A stretch of DNA of 5,255 nt from Verrucomicrobiota bacterium (lineage in GTDB: Bacteria; Verrucomicrobiota; Verrucomicrobiia; Opitutales; Opitutaceae), in assembly GCA_003694825.1 (NCBI GenBank), contig RFJS01000074.1, positions 1 to 5,255 on the forward strand. Direction: 5' to 3'. Made by a program: the position numbers and the translations under genes. Position 1 is the stretch's first letter. Each line of letters begins with the position of its first letter. The notes under the pieces are model-generated. The model was not told the DNA's origin. It worked only from the letters and a program-made list of their open reading frames with translations, and made no database searches. Positions 1 to 5,255 of this stretch are shown here, piece after piece.

Positions 1-195
1 CCGTTCGAAGGATTCGACCCCTTCGGCGATTTCAACCTGCTCTTCGGCGCGTCCTTGCTCGGTCTGCGCATTCGCGACATTCCCGTGCGGTATCGAGACC
101 GAACCTACGGCGACACCAATATCTCACGGTTCTCTCACGGACTGATGCTCTTTCGCATGGTCTGGTTCGGCCTCTGGAAGCTGCGGTGGGTGTGA
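1..195 (+). CDS. Family 2 glycosyltransferase, C-terminal end (5' truncated by window edge)
   Basis: The first frame is open from base 1 and ends at a TGA at 193-195, giving the last 64 residues of a protein whose start lies outside the window. The peptide runs FDPFGDFNLLFGASLLGL, then RDIPVRYRDRTYGDTNIS, then a hydrophobic/basic tail rich in F, W, L and R. This pattern (an acidic/aromatic segment, a 'gl.i.diPVrYr.RtyG.TniS' block, then an amphipathic tail) is typical of the end of the GT-A domain in dolichol-phosphate-mannose-synthase-like GT2 enzymes. These transfer a sugar from a nucleotide donor to a polyprenyl phosphate or another acceptor at the cytoplasmic membrane face. Related enzymes are sometimes fused to an N-terminal methyltransferase; that cannot be seen here. 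Third-position GC is high (50 of 64 codons end in G or C by hand count), clearly above the next two genes. The family is fairly secure, the substrate unknown. Confidence 0.8.
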   Translation, partial: PFEGFDPFGDFNLLFGASLLGLRIRDIPVRYRDRTYGDTNISRFSHGLMLFRMVWFGLWKLRWV

Positions 196-204
196 GGGAG
201 CACG

Positions 205-242
205 GTCTTTGTTCGAGTGTGAATCGAGTGTCTTTGGTCGAG
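205..242. repeat. Short imperfect direct repeat in the spacer before the sulfotransferase gene
   Basis: Within the 67-bp spacer (196-265), GTCTTTGTTCGAG at 205-217 recurs as GTCTTTGGTCGAG at 230-242, matching at 12 of 13 positions and offset by 25 bp. A further TCGAGTGT copy at 224-231 matches 213-220 exactly, so the core TCGAG occurs three times in 30 bp. This could be a regulator binding site or the remnant of a local duplication. No convincing -35/-10 pair is visible beside it, so a regulatory role is speculative. Confidence 0.4.
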
Positions 243-265
243 GGGCCTGAAGCGGTTTCTGTGTG

Positions 266-1195
266 ATGAAGCTTTCCACAGAGCCAATCATCGTTGTGGG
301 AATGCATCGATCCGGGACTTCCCTGGTAACTCGGTTACTGGAAGCAGGAGGTGTATTCACCGGTTGGTTGCGTGATGAGAATGACGAGGCGCTTTTTTTC
401 TTGAAGAGGAACGAAGCGATTCTTCAGGCCTGTGGAGGGTCCTGGGAGAATCCTGGTGCAATCGACGGTCTGCTCGCGTCCGAGTCCGCGAAGGCGCGTA
501 TAGTGGAACGACTTGAAGCGGATATTCGTTCGACATCCTTTTGGTCATTTATCGGATTTCGTTCTCGAGCAGAAATCGGCCAGTGGGCGTGGAAGGATCC
601 GCGGAATTCTCTCTTGCTGGAGCTTTGGCTCGAGATTTTCCCGCGGGCACGGGTTATTCATGTAGTGCGTAACGGAGTCGATGTGGCGCGGAGCCTGGCG
701 GTGCGGGCCAATAGAGATATTTTATCTGCAGAAAAGGGACAGGGGCGCTCGCGGAGCAGATATTGGCGTGAGTTGCGTCCTGAGCGACTGGTTGAATGGT
801 ATCAGTATCTGTGGACGCGATTTGGGCCGAACGGCCGGCTCCGGTGTATGGGTGTGCCAAGAACGCTCCTCCCAACTGCGGGATTCGAACTGTGGGAAGA
901 TTACCTCCGAAGGATCGAGAGCGGGATGTCCTGCGTCCAACATAGTCTGACGATCCGTTATGAAGATTTGTTATCCGATCCGGAAGAATCGATAAAGGCG
1001 CTGGAGGCGTTTGCCGGTGTTCGATTCGAGACGGGAGTGCTGGAGGCATGTTGTCAGTCTCTGCGGCCACAACGCGCATTTGCTTTCAAGGCGGATCATT
1101 GCCCTGACTCCCTGCTGGAGATGGCGCGGAGGAGCGTGTGGATGCATCGCTTTTACCCGGAACTTGAAATATCGAGATCTTCGCAGACTAGCTGA
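266..1195 (+). CDS. PAPS-dependent sulfotransferase family protein
   Basis: Probable cytoplasmic sulfotransferase moving a sulfuryl group from PAPS to a hydroxyl or amine of an acceptor, here plausibly a glycan or its precursor. The 309-residue product opens with a beta-strand and P-loop-like 5'-phosphosulfate-binding motif, PIIVVGMHRSGTS (about residues 7-19). A WKDPR segment follows (109-113), then the 3'-phosphate-binding motif RVIHVVRNGVDVARSL (129-144) with its typical R and S. IRYEDLLSDPEE (230-241) is the common C-terminal 'YEdLl.dPe' block. Length is normal for bacterial sulfotransferases of the Sulfotransfer_3/Sulfotransfer_1 type. Residues 150-225, rich in R, W and Y, are the least conserved-looking part and probably form the acceptor-binding region. 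ATG at 266 is chosen; an in-frame GTG at 263 would add one residue, and neither has a strong Shine-Dalgarno sequence. Only 35 of the first 64 codons (counted from GTG 263) end in G/C, well below the glycosyltransferase genes. The acceptor is not predictable. Confidence 0.88.
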   Translation: MKLSTEPIIVVGMHRSGTSLVTRLLEAGGVFTGWLRDENDEALFFLKRNEAILQACGGSWENPGAIDGLLASESAKARIVERLEADIRSTSFWSFIGFRSRAEIGQWAWKDPRNSLLLELWLEIFPRARVIHVVRNGVDVARSLAVRANRDILSAEKGQGRSRSRYWRELRPERLVEWYQYLWTRFGPNGRLRCMGVPRTLLPTAGFELWEDYLRRIESGMSCVQHSLTIRYEDLLSDPEESIKALEAFAGVRFETGVLEACCQSLRPQRAFAFKADHCPDSLLEMARRSVWMHRFYPELEISRSSQTS

Positions 1196-1212
1196 AAAAG
1201 ATCCCGTTTGTC

Positions 1213-2589
1213 ATGAAAGTCAGGTGGACAGATCCGGATCTTCAGTTGAGCGGGAGCGGTTCGGCTGTTTGCGGTGATCGCAAAAAAGCTGTTCAGGGTT
1301 TCTTTTGGTTGGCCGGCGAGAAAGGTGTCCGGTTTCTCTCCGGAGTGGTCGTCGGTTTTCTGGTGGCGCGACACCTCGGGCCGGTTGATTTCGGGCGTTT
1401 TGGTTCGGCTGTTGCTACAGTTGGGCTTATTCAGTTTCTCGTCGATCTTTCGCTTGATCCGGTTTTGCGGAGGGAGATGGTGTTGGCACCGGAGCGATTT
1501 GGATCGGTCGTTGTGACGGGAATGGCGGTTCGCGCGGTTGCTGCGGGTTTGGCAGTTGCCTTACTCGTCGGCCTGGCGTTCTCGAAGTTTACGGATCCGA
1601 AGGATCGGTTGCTGGTTTTAGTATTGTTTGGCGTCTTGCTGCAGCCGGTGCCTATGGTTGCGGGAGCATGGTTTCTTTCGAGACTGGAGGCACGTCCTGT
1701 CTCCGGTGTTCAAATGACTGTATTGGCGGCGAGCATTGTCATGCGAGTCTTCTTGATCGCCGTCGATGCCCCTGTCGAGGCGTTCGGGGCGGTGTTGGGT
1801 GGTGAGGTGCTCGCTTGCGGAATGATCATTCTGGGACTGGGTGTGAGCCGGGGCATGGTTCTGAAAGGAGCAGATATTGATTGGATTCTGGCCCGGAGAA
1901 TGTTGAAGCAGGCGCTGCCATTGCTTTTGACGGCGTGTTCGGTTCTGGCGTGTTCTAAAATCGATATGATAATGGTTCGCGGACTCGCCGGTGAAGCCGA
2001 GGCTGGTGTTTTTTATGCGGCGACGAGGATTTCGGAAGTGTGGTATCCGCTGGGAACTGTTCTTGCTGTCACGGCGTTGCCGACGCTTGCCGGTGCCCGC
2101 GACCCGGGACAACGGATTGCGCGTGTTAGGCTTGTTTTGGAATTCGCTGTAGTGCTTTCCGCCTTGTTTGCCTTGCCGGTTTCCCTGGCGGGTCGATGGA
2201 TAGGTGAGCTCGCATACGGACCGGGGTATGAAGCGTCTGGTTCGGTCCTCGCGATTCATGTCTGGACAGTTCTCTTTCTTTTTCTTGGAATCGTTCGAAG
2301 CCAATGGCTGTTGTGCGAAGGGAATACGCGAGTGCTGGTGCCTATTGCCATAATAAGTGTTGCCGGAGATATACTGCTTAATCTGATGATCATTCCGCGT
2401 TTCGGCGCGATTGGAGCAGCGTGGACGACAACGGTGGTGTTTGCGTTTTCCGGCGTGTTTTCGTCACTGCTTTGGAGCGATTCACGAATTTTGGGCCTGT
2501 ATCAGTTGCGAGCCATGGTATGGCCTCGAAGTGGCCTCCATCAGTTGGTAGATTATATTGTTTGTCGATTGAGGGGAGTGGAGCGATGA
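1213..2589 (+). CDS. Wzx-type polysaccharide flippase (MOP superfamily membrane protein)
   Basis: Predicted inner-membrane transporter of the polysaccharide biosynthesis (RfbX/Wzx) family, which flips undecaprenyl-diphosphate-linked oligosaccharides from cytoplasm to periplasm. The 458 residues form about 12 hydrophobic segments in the usual two halves. Family hallmarks are ARHLGPVDFGRFGSA near residues 52-66, SKIDMIMVRGLAGEAEAG at 248-265 followed by FYAATRISE, and LNLMIIPRFGAIGAAWTTT at 389-407. Length is normal (Wzx proteins are roughly 400-500 residues). The first 25 residues are polar and not typical of the family, so the true start may lie a little downstream (for example TTG at 1246). 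No strong Shine-Dalgarno sequence precedes ATG 1213. It begins 17 bp after the sulfotransferase stop and its TGA overlaps the next ATG, suggesting one operon. Codon use is rich in GGT, GTT, TTT and GAT (36 of the first 64 codons end in G/C), like the sulfotransferase and unlike the next gene. O-antigen, capsule and exopolysaccharide flippases cannot be separated by sequence alone. Confidence 0.9.
   Translation: MKVRWTDPDLQLSGSGSAVCGDRKKAVQGFFWLAGEKGVRFLSGVVVGFLVARHLGPVDFGRFGSAVATVGLIQFLVDLSLDPVLRREMVLAPERFGSVVVTGMAVRAVAAGLAVALLVGLAFSKFTDPKDRLLVLVLFGVLLQPVPMVAGAWFLSRLEARPVSGVQMTVLAASIVMRVFLIAVDAPVEAFGAVLGGEVLACGMIILGLGVSRGMVLKGADIDWILARRMLKQALPLLLTACSVLACSKIDMIMVRGLAGEAEAGVFYAATRISEVWYPLGTVLAVTALPTLAGARDPGQRIARVRLVLEFAVVLSALFALPVSLAGRWIGELAYGPGYEASGSVLAIHVWTVLFLFLGIVRSQWLLCEGNTRVLVPIAIISVAGDILLNLMIIPRFGAIGAAWTTTVVFAFSGVFSSLLWSDSRILGLYQLRAMVWPRSGLHQLVDYIVCRLRGVER
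2571..2578 (+). promoter_or_regulatory. Shine-Dalgarno sequence setting the start of the downstream glycosyltransferase
   Basis: GAGGGGAG ends 7 bases before ATG 2586, which is good spacing. It lies inside the last codons of the flippase gene. It supports starting the glycosyltransferase at 2586 rather than at the in-frame ATG at 2421, which would add 55 residues lacking family similarity and overlap the flippase by about 170 bp. Confidence 0.65.
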
Positions 2590-3536
2590 ATGCGGTTGAG
2601 CCGGTCGTCGATATTCTCCTCGCCACCTACAACGGGGCGGACTTTCTGCCGGAACAGTTGGAATCGATCGAGGCACAAACATACCGGAATTGGAGGCTCT
2701 TGGTGCGCGACGACGGCTCGACTGACGGCACGCTCGACATCGTGCGGGCGTTCCGTGCCCGGCATGCCGGACGCGTCGAAATCGTTGAAGATGAGGAACA
2801 GCGGTTGGGGCCCCGAGGAAATTTCGACCGATTGTTGAGCCGGAGCGGCGCGCCTTATTTCATGTTTTGCGATCAGGACGATGTCTGGCTGCCGAACAAG
2901 ACAGAGGTTCTCCTGAAGGCTGCCCTTGCAGCTGAGGCAAAGGCCGGCGTCGACTGTCCAGTTCTCGTCCACTCGAACCTTGCGGTGGTCGATCGGGAGC
3001 TGCATCCTCTTGCAAAGTCCTTCTGGAGGTATCAGAAGATCGATCCTCGGCGATCGCGCTGGAATCACCTGCTCGTGCAAAATGTGGTGACTGGTTGTGC
3101 TTCAATCGGAAACGCTGCGTTGCGTGATGCCATCCAACCGATTCCGACGCAGGCTGTGATGCACGACTGGTGGGCGGCCCTTGTTACGGCGCTTGTGGGG
3201 CGGATTGACTGGATCGACGACGTGACCGTTCTCTACCGTCAGCACGGCGGCAATGACACAGGTGCGAAACACTGGGGCGTGCGATTTATCATACGGTCGA
3301 TACCGGAGCTGTTTCGTCGTGACCGACTGCGGGTTGCTATCAAGGCCTACTCCAGGCAAGCAAGTTTGCTGTGCTCGCGATTTGGTGAACGCCTCGATCC
3401 GGCATGTCGTGCGGGGTTGTGTGCCTTCGCAGACCTTCCCGGAAAAGGCATGGCGGAGCGAAGGCTCACGCTTTTTCAATATGGCATATGGAAGACCGGA
3501 TGGATCCGCAACCTTGCGTTGCTGGTTAGAATATGA
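2586..3536 (+). CDS. Family 2 glycosyltransferase, rhamnosyltransferase-like
   Basis: Cytoplasmic GT-A-fold enzyme predicted to add a sugar from a nucleotide donor to the growing lipid-linked oligosaccharide. The 316-residue product begins with the nucleotide-binding strand VVDILLATYNGADFL (7-21). Next come LLVRDDGSTDGT (38-49), the donor and metal-binding FMFCDQDDVWLPNK (92-105) with its DxD-type DQDD, VTGCASIGN (168-176), and MHDWW (192-196), whose acidic residue is the probable catalytic base. LYRQHGGNDTGAK (216-228) follows. The order ATYNG / DDGS / DQDD.W.P.K / GC...N / HDWW / YRQHG.N..G is characteristic of the GT2 subgroup that includes RgpB/RfbF-like rhamnosyltransferases, though the sugar cannot be assigned by motif. 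The last 85 residues are basic with hydrophobic stretches and may attach to the membrane. ATG 2586 is favoured by the family N-terminus, a GAGGGGAG ribosome-binding site and the ATGA overlap with the flippase stop. Its own TGA overlaps ATG 3533. Third-position GC is high (49 of the first 64 codons). Confidence 0.9.
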   Translation: MNAVEPVVDILLATYNGADFLPEQLESIEAQTYRNWRLLVRDDGSTDGTLDIVRAFRARHAGRVEIVEDEEQRLGPRGNFDRLLSRSGAPYFMFCDQDDVWLPNKTEVLLKAALAAEAKAGVDCPVLVHSNLAVVDRELHPLAKSFWRYQKIDPRRSRWNHLLVQNVVTGCASIGNAALRDAIQPIPTQAVMHDWWAALVTALVGRIDWIDDVTVLYRQHGGNDTGAKHWGVRFIIRSIPELFRRDRLRVAIKAYSRQASLLCSRFGERLDPACRAGLCAFADLPGKGMAERRLTLFQYGIWKTGWIRNLALLVRI

Positions 3537-5155
3537 GAACGGGAGCGAGACTGAACCTACGGCGGAAGCTCGGGGATGAAGAATCCGTTGAGAATTCGGA
3601 CAATACGTGTCTGCGTGCGGGTTCGCAGTGTGTGTCACACAGCATGAAGCGTCCATTGGTGCCGCCGATAGCCTCTATTGTTGTCGCCCTTGGGCTGGCC
3701 CTTGTTGTCCTCGGGGCAAAGTGGTCGCTGATCGAGCACTATGCGGGTCCGGGACCATTCGGCGATCAATGGAAGGCAGAAGTGGAGGAGCTTTACCTGC
3801 CGGCAGTTGTGGGCGAGTTCGATTGGCGCGTTTTGTTCAAGCCTCACAACGAGCATCGAATTGTTCTCACCCGTTTGCTTGATTGCGTATTATTTCGACT
3901 CGGAGGCAACCGCCATGACCCGAAGTTGCAGATGGTCGTCGATGCACTGTTGCATGCGGTCTTTTTCGGCGTGGTTGCGGTTTGGCTGACTCGATCCGGA
4001 TCACAGCAAGCGATTCTCCCGACAGTCGTTCTCCTGGTCGTGCTGGGCGTGGCTCCGGTTTCCTATGAGAATACACTATGGGGTTTTCAGAGTCAGGTTT
4101 ACTTTGTTCTGCTCTTCTGGCTGGGCGCGCTGTGGGGGATGAATGAGCATGACTTTCCGTCGTGGCGGTGGTTCGCGGGACTGGTTTGCGGAGTGTGTGC
4201 AGTTCTTTCCTTTGGGCCGGGTAGTCTGGTGGGCGGGGCGATGTTGGTTGGTGCAATTGTTGAATGGAAACGACGATGTCCCATCTCATCTGTCACTGGA
4301 GCGAATGTTGCTGCCGGACTGGTTCTATTGACGATGGGCGTCATGCTTCGCGTCCACGTCGAGAAGCACGATCTCCTCCACGCACCGGATTTCTGGACAT
4401 TTCTTCAAAGCGGAATCCGGTTGGCCGGTTGGCCGGTCGAATTCATAGGGCCCGTGGGGATTGTCCTGTGGATTCCTTCCTTTGTGTTGCTCTTGCAATT
4501 GCTGGGAGGCAGATGCCCATGGACGCGACAAGTGAAAATTGCTGTTTCGTTTGTAGCGTTAGCGGCAGCTGTAATCGGTGCGACGAGCCTGATGCGGGGG
4601 CAGGTTGTGGTCAGCGACGGGATTGCACCGCGCTATTGTGATATTCTCGCGTTCGGAGTGATCGGAAACTTCGTCGCGCTGGATGCCGTGCTCAGGAACG
4701 GTAAGGTCGCCGGACGGAGATCTATTGTCTTCTTGTTTTGTTGGCTGTTTCTCGCCGTTGTGGGGCTTGGAGCGCACGGCCTCCATAATTTCCGGACGGT
4801 GTTGCCGTTCTGGCGGGCCTCTCTTGAAGAGCAGGCGACGCGCATTCGAGCGTTTGTCGAGGAGCCTGATCGCTTTTCGATCCTCGAGGGTAGAGGATTG
4901 TGGGAAATCGGTTACCCGGATCCAGAGAGACTTGCTCGAATCCTGTCGTGCGAGTCTGTCGAGACGGTGCTTCCAATTGAAGTGATCGGAACTGAGAATG
5001 GGTCGGAGCTTTCCACCGCGGGTATTCTTGCCCGCGGGGCGATGACACGCGGCACGCCGGTTACCATGCTTGGCGGTGTGCTTCTTGTTGTCGGTTTGTC
5101 GGCGAACCGAAGGTTTTGGCGGAACCGGCGGAACGTGGCGGACCGAATAGAATGA
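3533..5155 (+). CDS. Uncharacterised polytopic membrane protein, possibly GT-C-like
   Basis: Function not recognised with certainty. The 540-residue product has about 11-12 hydrophobic segments (near 44-63, 136-152, 160-176, 186-202, 212-244, 256-272, 303-324, 334-351, 369-386, 397-413 and 509-523). After the first segment comes a polar loop with GPFGDQWKAEVEELYLP (74-90) and KPHNEHRIVLTRLLD (103-117). Later motifs are SYENTLWGFQSQVYF (177-191) and APRYCDILAFG (365-375). A long soluble stretch (about 418-505) precedes the last membrane segment. A first external loop bearing acidic residues, followed by many membrane segments and a soluble C-terminal part, resembles GT-C glycosyltransferases that use polyprenyl-linked sugars, but that is inference. 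An O-antigen polymerase (Wzy) role is also possible from position. ATG 3533 is given because it overlaps the previous stop as ATGA. The first 37 residues are polar and may not be translated, and ATG 3644 (MKRPLVPPIAS, directly before the first membrane segment) is a serious alternative, giving 503 residues. Its TGA overlaps the next ATG. Confidence 0.75.
   Translation: MRTGARLNLRRKLGDEESVENSDNTCLRAGSQCVSHSMKRPLVPPIASIVVALGLALVVLGAKWSLIEHYAGPGPFGDQWKAEVEELYLPAVVGEFDWRVLFKPHNEHRIVLTRLLDCVLFRLGGNRHDPKLQMVVDALLHAVFFGVVAVWLTRSGSQQAILPTVVLLVVLGVAPVSYENTLWGFQSQVYFVLLFWLGALWGMNEHDFPSWRWFAGLVCGVCAVLSFGPGSLVGGAMLVGAIVEWKRRCPISSVTGANVAAGLVLLTMGVMLRVHVEKHDLLHAPDFWTFLQSGIRLAGWPVEFIGPVGIVLWIPSFVLLLQLLGGRCPWTRQVKIAVSFVALAAAVIGATSLMRGQVVVSDGIAPRYCDILAFGVIGNFVALDAVLRNGKVAGRRSIVFLFCWLFLAVVGLGAHGLHNFRTVLPFWRASLEEQATRIRAFVEEPDRFSILEGRGLWEIGYPDPERLARILSCESVETVLPIEVIGTENGSELSTAGILARGAMTRGTPVTMLGGVLLVVGLSANRRFWRNRRNVADRIE
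3576..3647 (+). other. Possible 23-codon leader ORF ending on the alternative start ATG 3644
   Basis: ATG 3576 opens a 23-codon frame (MKNPLRIRTIRVCV then RVRSVCHTA) that stops at TGA 3645-3647, overlapping ATG 3644 as ATGA. GGAAG at 3564-3568 sits 7 bases upstream and could serve as a ribosome-binding site. It lies in a different frame from the membrane-protein extension covering the same bases. If translated, it could couple initiation to ATG 3644. Short basic ORFs arise readily by chance, so this is only a candidate. Confidence 0.2.
3625..3643 (+). promoter_or_regulatory. Potential RNA hairpin immediately before ATG 3644
   Basis: GCAGTGTG (3625-3632) can pair with CACACAGC (3636-3643) around a TGT loop, with one A-A mismatch: five base pairs next to the loop and two at the base. 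It covers the place where a ribosome-binding site for ATG 3644 would lie. Such a structure would hinder direct initiation there and favour entry from ATG 3533 or by coupling from ATG 3576. The stem is short and no regulator is implied. Confidence 0.3.
4417..4438 (+). repeat. Tandem 8-bp repeat inside the membrane-protein gene
   Basis: CCGGTTGG occurs twice in tandem and is followed by CCGGTC, about 2.75 copies of an 8-bp unit. It encodes RLAGWPV. Because 8 is not a multiple of 3, gain or loss of one unit would shift the reading frame. The frame is intact here. It may be simple coding coincidence. Confidence 0.45.
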
Positions 5156-5255
5156 AGCCTCTGCTTTCCATCATCGTCGTCGCCTACAAGTCGCGGGCGG
5201 AGATTGGGGCGTGCCTGCGATCGATACCCCGAGAACTGGCGGGACGGGGCGTCGA
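5152..5255 (+). CDS. Family 2 glycosyltransferase, N-terminus (3' truncated by window edge)
   Basis: The 34 complete codons visible begin MKPLLSIIVVAYKSRAEI and continue GACLRSIPRELAGRGV. The hydrophobic strand SIIVVAYKSRAEIGACLRSI matches the first beta-strand and helix of GT2 enzymes ('siiivny.s...l..cl.Si'), where the nucleotide-sugar base binds. This suggests another cytoplasmic glycosyltransferase of the cluster; the DxD motif, catalytic residues and substrate lie beyond the window. ATG 5152 is chosen because the family N-terminus begins there and it overlaps the membrane-protein stop as ATGA. A weak GGCGGA at 5137-5142 lies 9 bases upstream. Third-position GC returns to a high level (26 of 34 codons). 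Confidence 0.82.
   Translation, partial: MKPLLSIIVVAYKSRAEIGACLRSIPRELAGRGV

Noticed and set aside
196..265. A promoter or terminator in the spacer before the sulfotransferase
   Set aside because: No convincing -35/-10 pair and no stable stem followed by a T-run could be seen; only the short direct repeat stands out.
1618..2304. A 228-codon open frame on the - strand inside the flippase gene
   Set aside because: Its product is rich in R, Q, N and H with no domain or hydrophobic pattern. It is the antisense shadow of the clearly coding flippase.
2421..2585. An in-frame upstream extension of the complete glycosyltransferase starting at ATG 2421
   Set aside because: The added 55 residues do not resemble the family N-terminus and overlap the flippase. 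ATG 2586 has a good ribosome-binding site and an ATGA junction.
3102..3656. A 184-codon open frame on the - strand spanning the glycosyltransferase end and the membrane-protein start
   Set aside because: It has no recognisable motif, opposes a well-supported gene and crosses a gene junction; an antisense shadow is the better explanation.
4264..4641. A 125-codon + strand frame inside the membrane-protein gene, rich in Cys and Arg
   Set aside because: It is an alternative frame of a gene with a continuous membrane-segment pattern, and its Cys/Arg-rich composition is typical of out-of-frame translation.
1..5255. Defence system, CRISPR array, retroelement, tRNA, rRNA or insertion-sequence signatures
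   Set aside because: None was found: no regularly spaced repeats, no transposase or reverse transcriptase motifs, and nearly all bases are taken by polysaccharide-type genes.

Overview
This window is a compact, single-strand stretch of a bacterial surface-polysaccharide gene cluster. It holds four complete genes and two genes cut by the window edges, all on the + strand. In order they are: the C-terminal end of a family 2 glycosyltransferase, a PAPS-dependent sulfotransferase, a Wzx-type polysaccharide flippase, a complete family 2 glycosyltransferase, a large uncharacterised polytopic membrane protein, and the N-terminus of another family 2 glycosyltransferase. I see no RNA genes, mobile elements, CRISPR array or convincing terminator.

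The organism cannot be named from this sequence. Moderately high GC, GTG/TTG and CGN codon usage, weak Shine-Dalgarno signals and tight gene packing fit a Gram-negative-type or environmental bacterium with a large exopolysaccharide or O-antigen locus. That is inference only.

Layout: 1-195 is the end of a dolichol-phosphate-mannose-synthase-like glycosyltransferase. A 67-bp spacer with a short imperfect direct repeat follows. The sulfotransferase (266-1195) lies 17 bp ahead of the flippase (1213-2589). The flippase, the 316-residue glycosyltransferase (2586-3536), the membrane protein (3533-5155) and the last glycosyltransferase (from 5152) are joined by three successive 4-base ATGA stop/start overlaps, so they are very probably co-transcribed and translationally coupled.

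Proposed shared role (inference): the cytoplasmic glycosyltransferases build an undecaprenyl-linked oligosaccharide, the flippase moves it across the inner membrane, and the membrane protein may act on the lipid-linked glycan or polymer on the periplasmic side. The sulfotransferase could sulfate the glycan, which would make this a candidate locus for a sulfated surface polysaccharide. The most open questions are the function of the membrane protein, its true start codon, and the marked drop in third-position GC across the sulfotransferase and flippase genes relative to their neighbours. No radically new system is evident; the architecture is a fairly ordinary polysaccharide locus with a less common sulfotransferase.
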